Source of the DNA: Mycolicibacterium hassiacum DSM 44199
GTDB lineage: Bacteria > Actinomycetota > Actinomycetes > Mycobacteriales > Mycobacteriaceae
Assembly (NCBI RefSeq): GCF_900603025.1
Contig: NZ_LR026975.1
Coordinates: 4,402,001-4,466,000 of the forward strand
Reading direction: 5' to 3'
Length of the DNA stretch: 64,000 bases
The notes beneath the pieces are model-generated. The model ran no database searches and was not told the DNA's origin. It was given only the letters and a program-made list of their open reading frames with translations. The translations under genes were made by a program, and so were the position numbers. Below, piece after piece: positions 9,852 through 19,216 of this stretch. How positions within the stretch are numbered: the first letter of the stretch is position 1; each line of letters begins with the position of its first letter.

Positions 9852-12002
9852 GTGACCCGGCTCGGGCGTCGGCTCGCCGACCGGATCCGCCAGCGCGACC
9901 CCGAGTTCGACGCGGTGCGCCGGGCCGCCCGCGCGGCGATGGTGGTCCCGGTCGCCGCCGCGCTCGGGTTCGCGATCGGAAGTGGTTCGCAGACACCGAT
10001 TTTCACGATCTTCGGGTCGGTGGCGCTGCTGATCATGGTGGACTTCCCGGGCAACCGGCCGGCCCGCGCGCTGGCGTATGCCGGCCTGGGTGTCAACGGC
10101 GCGGTGCTGATCACGCTGGGCACGCTCATCTCGCCGCATCCGGTGGCCAGCGTCGCGGTGATGTTCGTGCTCGGGGTGGCGGTGACGTTCGCCGGGGTGC
10201 TCAGCGAGATCGTCGCCGCCGGCCGGCGCGCCACGTTGCTGACCTTCGTGCTGCCGGCGTGCATGCCGGCCGGTCATCTCGGTGAGCGGCTGCTGGGCTG
10301 GCTGCTCGCGCTGGTGGTGTGCGTACCGGCCGCGTTGTTCGTGCTGGCGCCGCGCCACCACGACGAGTTGCGCCGGCGCGCGGCGGCGGTGTGTGCCCGC
10401 ATCGCCGACGTGCTGCAGGGCGTGGGCAGTCCCCGCGACGCCACCCGGGCGATGAACGCGCTGTACGAGAGTTTCCTCGGCGCCGACTTCCGCCCGGTGG
10501 GGCTGACCGCCGGCAGCCGTGCGCTGGTGCGGGTGGTCGACGACCTCGGCTATCTGTGCGACCGCATCGCCGACCAGGACAGCGCCCGGCTGACCGAGCT
10601 GCTCGGCGGGTTCACCACCCCGCTGGTGCGGGTGATGCGGGACGCGGCCGCGGTGCTCAGCGACAGCGACCGGGCCGCCCGCGCCGCCCACGGCGCCGAC
10701 CTGGACGCGGCGCTGCGAGAGTTGCGGGAGTTCGCGCACGGGCACTACCGCGAGACCATCACCGAGATCCTGGCCGTGCCCGACGACGCGACCGCGGTGC
10801 AGGTAGGCCGAATGTTGTTGCGGCGGCGCACATTTTCGGCCACTGTCGGGGTGACCGGGCGAATCATCCGCAACGCCGCGGCCGCCGACGCCCGCCCGGT
10901 GTGGCAGCGGGTGCTGGGCCGCGGCCTGCCCGCGACCGGGACCGCCGACTGGATCATGCCCGAGACCACCGCGGTCGCCGCGATCACCAAGGGATTCGTC
11001 GCCACCCGGGCGGTGGTGTTGCGCAACAGCGTGCGCACCGGGCTCGGGCTGGCCGCGGCGGTGGCGGTCACCCACCTGATGCCGCTGCAGAACGCGTTCT
11101 GGGTGGTGCTCGGCGCGATGTCGGTGCTGCGCTCCAGCGCGCTGACCACCGGCGCGCGGGTGGTGCGCGCGGTGGCGGGCACCGCGATCGGGTTCGTGAT
11201 CGGTGCGGCGGTGATCGAGTTGGTCGGGGTCGAGCCCGTGGTGATGTGGGCGCTGCTGCCGGTGGTGGCGTTCGGTTCGGCGTTCGTGCCGGAGGTGGCG
11301 TCGTTCATCGCCGGCCAGGCGGCGTTCACGATGATGGTGCTGATCATCTTCAACCTGATCCGCCCGACCGGCTGGAGTGTGGGTCTGATCCGGGTGCAGG
11401 ACGTGGCGATCGGCGCCGCGGTCGGGGTGGTGGTCTCGACGCTGCTGTGGCCGCGCGGTGCGCGCACCCGGCTGACGACGGCGATCACCGAGGCCACCAC
11501 CGTCGGGGCGCAGTTCCTGCGGGCGGCGGTGCAGCGGGTGACCCGGGGCGCCTCCGAACAGGCCACCGACCGGGTGAACGCGCTGAGTTTCGAGGCGCTG
11601 ACCGCCTCCCGCACGCTCGACGACGCGGTGCGCCACTACCTGTCGGAAAGCGGGGAGGCCGCCGACATGCGCGCCCCGGTGGTGCGGGCGGCCAACCAGG
11701 CGGCGCGGTTGCGCGCCGCGGCCGAGCTGATCGCCGATGTGGTGCCGCCGCCGCTGGGGGTGTATCCGCGCACCCGGGAGGTGTTGGAGCGCCACACCGC
11801 GGCTCTGTGCGACCGGCTCACCGGCGCGGGCTCCGGGGCGCCGGCGGCACCGGTCGGCGACGAGTTCGTCGTCTCGCTGCGCGCGGAGGCCTCCGACGAC
11901 GAGCTCGCGGTCGCGGCGGCGCTGCCGCTGGTGACGGTCGCGGCCCAGTTGGGTGCGCTGGAGTTCCTTCTGGACGGTGGTCGCCGAACGCAGCCGGCCT
12001 GA
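9852..12002 (+). CDS. FUSC-family (fusaric-acid-resistance-like) integral membrane protein
   Basis: A 716-residue membrane protein with two clusters of about five to six hydrophobic helices, at roughly residues 30-160 and 395-530. Each cluster is followed by a long cytosolic helical segment. This two-fold layout, and the second cluster beginning with VLRNSVRTGLGLAAAVAV and FWVVLGAMSVLRSS, matches FUSC/aromatic-acid exporter proteins (YccS/AaeB-like). Efflux of aromatic or amphipathic compounds is a family-level inference. The GTG at 9852 is chosen because it follows the TetR stop by 8 bases; the frame is open further upstream only as an overlap with the tetR gene. Confidence 0.75.
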   Translation: MTRLGRRLADRIRQRDPEFDAVRRAARAAMVVPVAAALGFAIGSGSQTPIFTIFGSVALLIMVDFPGNRPARALAYAGLGVNGAVLITLGTLISPHPVASVAVMFVLGVAVTFAGVLSEIVAAGRRATLLTFVLPACMPAGHLGERLLGWLLALVVCVPAALFVLAPRHHDELRRRAAAVCARIADVLQGVGSPRDATRAMNALYESFLGADFRPVGLTAGSRALVRVVDDLGYLCDRIADQDSARLTELLGGFTTPLVRVMRDAAAVLSDSDRAARAAHGADLDAALRELREFAHGHYRETITEILAVPDDATAVQVGRMLLRRRTFSATVGVTGRIIRNAAAADARPVWQRVLGRGLPATGTADWIMPETTAVAAITKGFVATRAVVLRNSVRTGLGLAAAVAVTHLMPLQNAFWVVLGAMSVLRSSALTTGARVVRAVAGTAIGFVIGAAVIELVGVEPVVMWALLPVVAFGSAFVPEVASFIAGQAAFTMMVLIIFNLIRPTGWSVGLIRVQDVAIGAAVGVVVSTLLWPRGARTRLTTAITEATTVGAQFLRAAVQRVTRGASEQATDRVNALSFEALTASRTLDDAVRHYLSESGEAADMRAPVVRAANQAARLRAAAELIADVVPPPLGVYPRTREVLERHTAALCDRLTGAGSGAPAAPVGDEFVVSLRAEASDDELAVAAALPLVTVAAQLGALEFLLDGGRRTQPA

Positions 12003-12235
12003 CGCCGTTGTGGGACGACCGTGCCCGATATCGGTGTCCGCAGCACCCGTCCGGCCCTCTACGATCGAGAAAACCTGCCCGATGCGCGATGGGACCGGGC
12101 GGCCGGCGATGTTGCTGAATCAGAGTCGATTGCCGTTATCGAGTCGCACCCGAACCATTGCCCTGTGATTTGATGTTTGCCATAGCGGGAGAATCCTGAC
12201 GGCCCCGTCGCCTCGGACCTGCGGAAAGGACAACC

Positions 12236-13240
12236 ATGAGCGGTTCCGGGGACGACGGCCTGAACAGCGGCTTCGGGCCGGGACATGCACGCCCACAGCC
12301 CGGCGGGGCGCCCATGCCCGGCTCCGAGGACCGCACCGTGTGGCTGCCCCAGGTCCCACCATCGCCGCAACAACCGCCGCAGTATCCGGGGCCGGCGCCC
12401 TCGCCGGGCCCGCCGCCGGCCGGCAGCTATCCGCCGTTCGGCCCGCCACCCGGGATATGGCCACAACCGGCGCCCCGCCGCCCGCGGCGGTGGTGGATCG
12501 TGTCGGCCGTGGTCGCGGTGCTGATCGTCGCCGCCGCCACCGTGACGGTGATCCTGGTCAGCGACGACGGTAATCAGCAGGCCCAATCCGGTTCGGCGGC
12601 AACGCAATCCACGACGGCGCCGCAGCAGTCCGAACCGCCGGTGCCCGCCTCGGCGCTCGAGAAACTGCTGCTCACCCCGGAAGAGGCCGCCAAGGTGGTG
12701 GGCGTGCCATCGTTGAGCTACATCGAACCCAAGCCCGGCGTGACGGTCACCGAGTCGATGTACGGCACCGAGATCGTCGATCAGCACTGCCTCGCCCCCG
12801 CGTTCCCGGTGACGCGCGCCGCCTACGCCGGCAGCGGGTACCTCGGCGTGCGCAAGGCGTCGCTACAGGCCGACCCCGACCGCGGTCCGTACGTGTCGCA
12901 GGGCGTGGTGTCCTATGCCGACCCCGAACGCGCCGACAGCTTCTTCGCCGACTCGAAGGCCGTCTGGGAGAAGTGCGCCGACCGGATCATCAACGAGCGG
13001 CGCGCCAACAAGCCCGACGACCCCGACGAGTTCTGGCAGTTCGGTCCGGTGACCGACACCGACGGCCTGCTGCGCACCTTCCGCTATCTGGAGGGCGGCT
13101 CGGGATGGGTGTGCCAGCGCGGCATGGCCGTGCGCAGCAACGTCATCGTGGACTTCTACGTCTGCGGCGACGATATGTCCGAGGCGGTGGTGTCGGAGTT
13201 CGCGGAGTCGGTGACCCGCAAGATCGAGAAACTGCGATGA
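12236..13240 (+). CDS. Single-pass membrane protein with PknH-like extracellular domain (first of pair)
   Basis: A 334-residue protein. Residues 1-80 are a Pro/Gly-rich cytosolic tail, 81-86 a basic RRPRRW anchor, and about 86-108 one membrane helix. A ~190-residue outer domain then follows. It carries four cysteines (contexts DQHCLA, EKCADR, WVCQRG, FYVCGDD) and the SGYLGVR and W.C.R....NVIVDF.VC pattern of the PknH C-terminal sensor domain (PF14032-like). In PknH that domain is the extracytoplasmic sensor of a Ser/Thr kinase; here there is no kinase. A GGAAAGGA Shine-Dalgarno sequence precedes the ATG. It overlaps the next gene by ATGA. Confidence 0.75.
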   Translation: MSGSGDDGLNSGFGPGHARPQPGGAPMPGSEDRTVWLPQVPPSPQQPPQYPGPAPSPGPPPAGSYPPFGPPPGIWPQPAPRRPRRWWIVSAVVAVLIVAAATVTVILVSDDGNQQAQSGSAATQSTTAPQQSEPPVPASALEKLLLTPEEAAKVVGVPSLSYIEPKPGVTVTESMYGTEIVDQHCLAPAFPVTRAAYAGSGYLGVRKASLQADPDRGPYVSQGVVSYADPERADSFFADSKAVWEKCADRIINERRANKPDDPDEFWQFGPVTDTDGLLRTFRYLEGGSGWVCQRGMAVRSNVIVDFYVCGDDMSEAVVSEFAESVTRKIEKLR

Positions 13241-14022
13241 CCGGTCGGCCCGGCCGCGCGGTGTGGGCCTGGTCGGCGGCCGCGGCGGCGCTGCTCGTCG
13301 TCGTCGGCGCGGTCGTGGTGGTGGCCCGGTCCGGCGGTTCCGAAAGCGCCGCGACCCACCCGAAAGCGGTCCGGCCCGCCGACAAGGACGCCACGGGCAC
13401 CCGCACCACGTCGCGGCAGGCGCCGACGGAGACCACCGTGTCACCGAAAGAGCTTCCGGCCCTCCTGCTCAGCGCCGCCGACATCAGCGCGCTGCTCGAC
13501 GCCGGGCCGATGAAGGTGACCCACGACAATCCCGCACTGCTCGCCAACACCAGTGACCCGGCCGACTGCGGGGCGGTGACCATCCCGGCCATCGCCGCCG
13601 GCTACCAGGGGTCGGGGTACCTCGGGATCCAGGTGCAGAACCTGCTCGACGCGTCCGCCGACGGGTCGAACTATTTCGAGCATCAGGCCCAGCAGGCGGT
13701 CGCCGCGTTCCCCAGCGCCAGGCGGGCCCGCGAGTTCGTCAGCACCGAGAGTGCCCGCTGGATCGCCTGCACCGACCGGCGGGTCACCGTGACCGCACCC
13801 AACACCAACTACATCGACTCGTCGTGGCAGGTGCTGCACCCCGCGTTCGACCACGAGGTGCTGACCGCGACGCTGCTGAATCGGACGACCAGCGGATGGG
13901 ACTGTCAGCGCGTGATGATGCCGCGGCGCAACGTCGTCGTCGACGTCCGGGTGTGCGGCTGGTCGGGTGGCGGGCAGGCCCGGGCCCTGGCGACGCGCAT
14001 CACCGACCGCGTCCCGGCATAG
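13237..14022 (+). CDS. Single-pass membrane protein with PknH-like extracellular domain (second of pair)
   Basis: A 261-residue paralogue of the preceding protein without the long proline-rich tail. A short basic N-terminus is followed by one membrane helix at about residues 9-28, a Ser/Thr-rich linker, and a PknH_C-like outer domain. The domain again has four cysteines (PADCGA, WIACTD, WDCQRV, VRVCGW). The ATG overlaps the upstream TGA (ATGA at 13237-13240), so the two are translationally coupled and probably act together outside the membrane. No kinase lies next to them; mycP1 of ESX-1 begins 467 bases downstream. Confidence 0.72.
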   Translation: MTGRPGRAVWAWSAAAAALLVVVGAVVVVARSGGSESAATHPKAVRPADKDATGTRTTSRQAPTETTVSPKELPALLLSAADISALLDAGPMKVTHDNPALLANTSDPADCGAVTIPAIAAGYQGSGYLGIQVQNLLDASADGSNYFEHQAQQAVAAFPSARRAREFVSTESARWIACTDRRVTVTAPNTNYIDSSWQVLHPAFDHEVLTATLLNRTTSGWDCQRVMMPRRNVVVDVRVCGWSGGGQARALATRITDRVPA

Positions 14023-14489
14023 CCACAGCAAGGCCGATGCCGTTAGCCGGTTACCGGCGCGGACGCAGCCGGCGCCGGGCCCGGCACACCGTTCGGCACG
14101 TCCGCTCCCGCTTTTCCCGGCGCGACCGTCGACCGGGGCGGTGGATCACGGCACCGGCGGCGGCCTTCCTCTTTCTCAGGATTTTCCGCACCCGCTGGCA
14201 GTGACGGGCGGTCCGCACCAGCTCCGGTTTGCTCCATCGGCCCGGTCGGAGACCTCGGCACGGCAGGGGTGGTGACCTGGGCAAGCGTGCAGCCGGGGCC
14301 GCTGGCGCCGCCCCGAGGGTGTCAAGATTGCGAACGTACCCCCGCTTCTAGCCACTTAAGATTGGCTGCGTGCGTTCAGCCATGCGGCTTGACATGAGTC
14401 TTCGCGCCACCGCACAACCCGGACGAAGTTTGCAGCAAATGCAGCAGCACACCGTGGTGCGAGTGGCCCGGCAAGGGGGTGGGTAGGCC
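14023..14489. other. 467-base gap before mycP1
   Basis: No convincing coding sequence is seen. Short open frames on both strands lack ribosome sites and recognisable protein content. The gap presumably carries the promoter of the mycP1-eccE1-espB-espL transcript. I could not identify a clear -10/-35 pair by eye. Confidence 0.4.
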
Positions 14490-15836
14490 GTGCGCCGAGT
14501 CGGTGCGCTGTTGGCGGCGGTGGTGCTGGCGTTGCTGTGCGCCCCGCCCGCGGGGGCGGTCGAACCGCCGGTGATCGATCCGGCGGCCTTGCCCCCGGAT
14601 GAGGTCGGGCCCGATCAGCCGATGGAGCAGCGCCACGAGTGCCGCGCGCCGACGGTGTTCCCCGACTCGAACTTTGCCGACCGGCCGTGGGCCAGCGACT
14701 ACCTGAAGCTGGCCGAGGCACGCAAGTTCGCGACCGGCGCCGGGGTGACCGTCGCGGTCATCGACACCGGGATCAACGCCTCCCCCCGGGTGCCCGCCGA
14801 GCCGGGCGGGGACTTCGTCGACCCGCCGGCCAACGGCATGTCCGACTGCGACGCCCACGGGACCCTGGTCGCGTCGATCATCGCCGGCCGGCCTGCGCCC
14901 ACCGACGCGTTCGTCGGCGTCGCCCCGGATGCGCGGATCCTGTCGCTGCGCCAGACGTCGGACTTCTTCCAGTTCGTCGGCGCCCGCCCCAATCCCAACG
15001 ACCCGAACACCACCCAGACCGCCGGCTCGCTGCGCAGCCTGGCCCGCGCGGTGGTGCACGCGGCGAACCTGGGCGCGCAGGTGATCAACATCAGCGAGGC
15101 CGCCTGTTACAAGGTGACCCGGCCGATCAACGAGACCGGCCTGGGCGCGGCGATCAACTACGCCGTCAACGTCAAGGGCGCGGTGGTCGTCGTCGCCGCG
15201 GGCAACACCGGCGAGGACTGCACCCAGAACCCGCCGCCGGACCCGGCGGTGCCCACCGATCCGCGCGGCTGGGGTGAGGTGAAGACGATCGTCAGCCCGG
15301 CCTGGTACTCGCCGATGGTGCTGACCGTGGCCGCGATCGGCCAGAACGGCCAGCCGCTGCCGTCGTCGATGTCGGGTCCGTGGGTGGGGGTGGCGGCGCC
15401 CGGGGCGGACCTGGTGGCGCTGGGCTACGACGGCAACCCGGTCAACGCCATGCGCGGCGACGACGGCCTGATCCCGGTGGCGGGCACCTCGTATGCCACC
15501 GCGTTCGTGTCTGGGCTGGCCGCGCTGCTCAAACAGCGGTTCCCCGAGCTCACCCCGGCGCAGATCATCAACCGGATCACCGCCACCGCCCGGCATCCCG
15601 GCGGCGGGGTGGACAACTACGTCGGTGCCGGCGTGATCGACCCGGTGGCCGCGCTGACCTGGGATGTGCCGCCCGGGCCGGAGAAGGCCGAGTACAAGGT
15701 GAAGGAGATTCCGCCGCCGGTGTTCGTTCCGCCGCCGGACCGGGGGCCGATCACCATCGTCGTCGTGATCGGGGCGTCGCTGGCGTTCGTGCTCGGCGTC
15801 GGGATCCTGGCCCGACGCGCACTGAGGCGCCGATGA
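14490..15836 (+). CDS. mycP1: MycP1 mycosin, ESX-1 subtilisin-like membrane serine protease
   Basis: A 448-residue mycosin. It has an N-terminal Sec signal (VGALLAAVVLALLCAPPAGA). The subtilisin triad falls at Asp92 (VAVIDTGI), His123 (DAHGTLVAS) and Ser334 (GTSYATAFVSG), almost exactly at the positions known for M. tuberculosis MycP1. A proline-rich linker and a C-terminal membrane helix (VVVIGASLAFVLGVGIL) anchor it with the protease domain in the periplasm. MycP1 stabilises the ESX-1 membrane complex and cleaves EspB. The GTG start at 14490 gives the best signal peptide. The stop overlaps the eccE1 start by ATGA. Confidence 0.95.
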   Translation: MRRVGALLAAVVLALLCAPPAGAVEPPVIDPAALPPDEVGPDQPMEQRHECRAPTVFPDSNFADRPWASDYLKLAEARKFATGAGVTVAVIDTGINASPRVPAEPGGDFVDPPANGMSDCDAHGTLVASIIAGRPAPTDAFVGVAPDARILSLRQTSDFFQFVGARPNPNDPNTTQTAGSLRSLARAVVHAANLGAQVINISEAACYKVTRPINETGLGAAINYAVNVKGAVVVVAAGNTGEDCTQNPPPDPAVPTDPRGWGEVKTIVSPAWYSPMVLTVAAIGQNGQPLPSSMSGPWVGVAAPGADLVALGYDGNPVNAMRGDDGLIPVAGTSYATAFVSGLAALLKQRFPELTPAQIINRITATARHPGGGVDNYVGAGVIDPVAALTWDVPPGPEKAEYKVKEIPPPVFVPPPDRGPITIVVVIGASLAFVLGVGILARRALRRR

Positions 15837-17230
15837 ACAGGCTCGCTTCGATGTTCGGGGTGCGCCTGTCCACCGGCCACGCCGCCTGGGCGGCCGCGCT
15901 GATCCCGGCCTGCATCGTGCTGCTCGCCCGGCTCGGGCTGCTGTGGCTGGGGATCGTGCTGGCGGTGCTGATCGCGGCGGGCGCGGTGCTGGCGATCCGG
16001 GGCCGGCGGGTGACCGGCTGGATCGCGGCGGTGTTCTCCTGGCGGCGGCGCCACCGCAGCGTGCCGCACAAACCGTCGGAGCCGGCGGTCGGGGCGACCG
16101 TGATGCCCGGTGATCACGTCGCGGTGCGCTGGCAGGACGACTACCTGGTGGCCGCGATCGAGCTGGTGCCGCGGCCGTTCACCCCGACGGTGATCGTCAA
16201 CGGGTCGGCCTATACCGACGACACGGTCGACACCCGGCTGGTGGAGCGGCTGATCGCCGCGCACTGCCCGGATCTGGAGGCCGACGTGGTGTCGGCCGGC
16301 TACCGGGTGGGCAAGACCGCGCCGGCCAACCTGGTGGCGCTCTACGAACAGGTGGTCGGGCCGTATCCGGCGCCGGCGAACCGGCGGACCTGGATCCTGC
16401 TGCGCGCCGACCCGGAGACCACCCAGAAGTCGGCCAAGCTGCGTGACGAGGGGGTCAGCGGGCTGGCCCGGTACCTGGTGGCGTCGGCGACCCGGATCGC
16501 GGATCAGTTGGCCAGCAACGGGATCGACGCCCGGCCGTGCCGCGCCTTCGACGCGTTCGACAACGCCACCGAGATCAGCTTCGAGCGCGAACTGTGGTCG
16601 ACGATCAAGGGCCGCAGTGCTTTCACCACCGCCTACAGCGCGCCCGGTGGCCCGGACGTGTGGTGGTCGGCCCGGGCCGATCACACCATCACCCGGGTGC
16701 GGATCCGCGCCAACCAGGCGCCGACGTCGACGGTGCTGCTCACCACGCTGGCCAATCCCTCGACGCCGCGCGGTTTCTCGTGCCTGTTCGGTGGCCAGCG
16801 GGCCGCGCTACTCGGGCGCAACCCGGTCACCGACCGGCACTACGAGCTGCCGATCGGCTCGGCCGGTGTGCTGGTGGGTGAGACCGCCGACCGATATCCG
16901 GTGTACATGCCGTTCGACGACGTCGACATCAGCATCAACCTCGGTGATGCGCGGTTGTTCACCCAGTTCATCGTGCGTTCGGCAGCGGCCGGCGCCGTGG
17001 TGACGCTGCTGCCGCAGTTCCGCGAGTTCGCCGCGTTCGTCAACGGGCGGATCGGCCGGACACCGAAAGTCGTGTGGCCCAACGCCACCACGTATCTGGG
17101 GCCACGTCCGGGCCTGGGGCGGGTGGTGCTGCGCGAGAACTTCATCGACACTCCGCGGCACCGGCGGCTGCCGATCCGGCTGATCCACCCGCGCGAGGAG
17201 AGCCGCTATCAGATGGTGCTGGAGGGCTGA
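15833..17230 (+). CDS. eccE1: EccE1, ESX-1 membrane-complex component
   Basis: A 465-residue EccE. Two adjacent N-terminal membrane helices (about residues 17-37 and 40-55) are followed by a basic RRRHRS stretch and a long soluble domain. The PGDHVAVRWQDDYLVAAIELVPRPFTPTV region is typical of the EccE family. EccE sits at the periphery of the EccB-C-D-E core in the inner membrane. The ATG at 15833 overlaps the mycP1 stop. Gene order mycP1-eccE1-espB-espL on one strand is the same as Rv3883c-Rv3880c. Confidence 0.92.
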   Translation: MNRLASMFGVRLSTGHAAWAAALIPACIVLLARLGLLWLGIVLAVLIAAGAVLAIRGRRVTGWIAAVFSWRRRHRSVPHKPSEPAVGATVMPGDHVAVRWQDDYLVAAIELVPRPFTPTVIVNGSAYTDDTVDTRLVERLIAAHCPDLEADVVSAGYRVGKTAPANLVALYEQVVGPYPAPANRRTWILLRADPETTQKSAKLRDEGVSGLARYLVASATRIADQLASNGIDARPCRAFDAFDNATEISFERELWSTIKGRSAFTTAYSAPGGPDVWWSARADHTITRVRIRANQAPTSTVLLTTLANPSTPRGFSCLFGGQRAALLGRNPVTDRHYELPIGSAGVLVGETADRYPVYMPFDDVDISINLGDARLFTQFIVRSAAAGAVVTLLPQFREFAAFVNGRIGRTPKVVWPNATTYLGPRPGLGRVVLRENFIDTPRHRRLPIRLIHPREESRYQMVLEG

Positions 17231-17250
17231 ATGATGTCGGAGGTGCGGCG

Positions 17251-18801
17251 ATGACCGGTGGGCCAGTTCAGCGGGTCGACCCGGAAGACCTGCGCAATAA
17301 GGCCAACATGATGAAGAACTCTCCGTGGAAGAACCCTTTCACCGAACCGGTGGCGCCGCCGGATCAGCTGCCCTCAACCCTGGCCGCGATCGAGAACCTC
17401 AACACCAACGCGCGGACGCTGGCCGATTTCCAGGAATGGGGCCAGGCAGAGAAGAACCGGCTGGCGGACATGTTGATCGGGGCAGCCGACGAGTACGAGC
17501 GGGTCGATCGGGAATTCGGCATGAACATCGAGGACCCGGATCGCCAAGCGGCCGTGGCTGCGATCGCCAATCCGGAACCAGGTGGCCCGGAAACGCCCTT
17601 GCCCGACGAGTCGCCGCCGCAGAAGCGGGTCGATGCTTCTGGCTACAGTCCCGTGCCCACCACCGAGGAACAATTCAACGCGGGTGCTGGAACCGCCTCG
17701 TTGGAGGCCGCCTCCGACGCCTTCATCTCGAACGCGAGCTTTCTGGAGAATCAGGCCCAGGACGAGATGCCCCCGCCCGGCGACTGGGAAGGGCAGGCCG
17801 CCGATGCCGCTTTTTCCCGGCTGTCGGACTTCAGCAGCTGGGTCCAACGGCTTGCGAGGGCCTGGAGGCAGCTGGGCGAAGGGGCTGAGACGCTGGCTGA
17901 GGCGCACAGGCAGAACAAGGAAGCTCATCACGAGATCTTCAATCAGTATCAAGAGAAGTGGACTCAGTTCGTCGGGCTGCTCAACAAGCCAGGCGGACTT
18001 ATTGCAGAACAAAGACGGCTTCTTAACGACCTGCAGAATCAGCTCCAACAGCTGCAAGAACAATCAGACAAACTGCGCCAGACCTATGCCCTGCAGGAAA
18101 CGTTCAACCCGGTCAGTCCGGTAGATCCACCGGGACGCCATCGCGGCCATGGCGGTGGGGGGCCAGGATCCGGTGGGGAAACGGGTTCAGGCGCAGGGGC
18201 CGACCGCCCACTCGGTGACCCCGAAGAGATGGCGCGGCGGATGGCCGAGTCTCTCGGTGAGCCGCAGCCGACCGCAGCTGCACCTACGGGCGGTGGCGGT
18301 GGTGTGCCAGCCGGGACTCGTGCTGGTGGTGCTCCGGCCGGTGGCGGGGTTCCCGCCGGAGCCGGCGCGGGTATGCCGACCGGTGTTCCGGCCGCTGTCT
18401 CACCCGGGGGGATGCCGCCGCTGCGGGATCCGTCGACCAACCCCGGCCTGCGGCCCGCCGGTGGCGGCGGCGGCGCCGGTGGCGGCGCAGGTGGCGGCGG
18501 GATCGGATCCATGCCGTTGGCGCCGCCGGTGGCCCCCGAGACCGTTGCTCCCGGACCGGTCATCCCGACCCCGGGCGCCGCCGCTGCCGCGCCGGCGGCT
18601 GGTGTTGGCGCGCCGATGATGGGTGGCATGGCGCCGATGCACGGTGCCGGCGCACAGCACGGCCAGGGCAAGGAAAAGAAGCGCGACCCGCGGTTGGCGC
18701 CGGATGAGGAGCTGTACAAGGAGGATCGTCCTTACACCGAGCCGGTTGTCGGTCAGCGGCCGCGGCGTAAGGAGGCTCCCGGCGGTAAGGAAGCCACGTG
18801 A
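17251..18801 (+). CDS. espB: EspB, ESX-1 secreted PE/PPE-like substrate
   Basis: A 516-residue EspB homologue. The N-terminal helical PE/PPE-like fold carries a secretion motif YERVD (Tyr82, Asp86; YxxxD) and a WxG turn at Trp179-Gly181. A Gly/Pro/Ala-rich, low-complexity C-terminal half follows. The end, DEELYKEDRPYTEPVVGQRPRR, closely parallels the EspB C-terminus. EspB is secreted, is cut by MycP1, and oligomerises outside the cell. A GGAGG lies 7 bases before the ATG at 17251. The stop overlaps the espL GTG start. It is longer than the ~460-residue M. tuberculosis protein, mainly in the glycine-rich region. Confidence 0.92.
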   Translation: MTGGPVQRVDPEDLRNKANMMKNSPWKNPFTEPVAPPDQLPSTLAAIENLNTNARTLADFQEWGQAEKNRLADMLIGAADEYERVDREFGMNIEDPDRQAAVAAIANPEPGGPETPLPDESPPQKRVDASGYSPVPTTEEQFNAGAGTASLEAASDAFISNASFLENQAQDEMPPPGDWEGQAADAAFSRLSDFSSWVQRLARAWRQLGEGAETLAEAHRQNKEAHHEIFNQYQEKWTQFVGLLNKPGGLIAEQRRLLNDLQNQLQQLQEQSDKLRQTYALQETFNPVSPVDPPGRHRGHGGGGPGSGGETGSGAGADRPLGDPEEMARRMAESLGEPQPTAAAPTGGGGGVPAGTRAGGAPAGGGVPAGAGAGMPTGVPAAVSPGGMPPLRDPSTNPGLRPAGGGGGAGGGAGGGGIGSMPLAPPVAPETVAPGPVIPTPGAAAAAPAAGVGAPMMGGMAPMHGAGAQHGQGKEKKRDPRLAPDEELYKEDRPYTEPVVGQRPRRKEAPGGKEAT

Positions 18802-19136
18802 GCGACGACATGCACCCGGAGGTGGCTGCCGTGTTGCGGCAGGCCCAGCAGTTGCAGTCGCTGATGGACGAGCAGCTGCACAAGATGAACACCCAGACCT
18901 TCACCGCCTCCGACGAAACCGACACCGTACAGGTCACCCTCAACGGGCACTTCCACCTCACCGACGCCTACATCGAAGACGGCCTGCTGCGGCTGGGGGC
19001 CCAGGTGGTCGAGCAGCGGCTCAACGAGGCACTGTTGAAGGCGATGGCCGCCGCATCCGAGGCCATCGACAGCGACCGTGAGCGGCTCGACGCGGCGGTC
19101 GCCGAGATCACCGGGAAGCTGCGCACCGATGAGTGA
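18798..19136 (+). CDS. espL: EspL, ESX-1 associated YbaB/EbfC-like protein
   Basis: A 112-residue protein with a YbaB/EbfC-like layout: an N-terminal helix (HPEVAAVLRQAQQLQSLMDEQ), a beta hairpin (DTVQVTLNGHFHLTDAYIED) and a C-terminal helix. This is the size and context of EspL (Rv3880c), a cytosolic protein needed for stability of ESX-1 substrates. The GTG overlaps the espB stop (GTGA). A second, altered copy lies at 31816-32154. Confidence 0.88.
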   Translation: MSDDMHPEVAAVLRQAQQLQSLMDEQLHKMNTQTFTASDETDTVQVTLNGHFHLTDAYIEDGLLRLGAQVVEQRLNEALLKAMAAASEAIDSDRERLDAAVAEITGKLRTDE

Positions 19137-19216
19137 CGCGGTCTCGGGGCTGGCGCCGGGTTGCTGCTGCGGTCACCATGGGTGGTTGTGGTGAGCAAGG
19201 GTCGAAGGAGTCTGCG

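Noticed and set aside
9852..12002. Large minus-strand open frame opposite the FUSC gene (9639-11795).
   Set aside because: Its product is a His/Arg/Gln-rich shadow typical of antisense to high-GC codons; the plus-strand protein has clear membrane helices.
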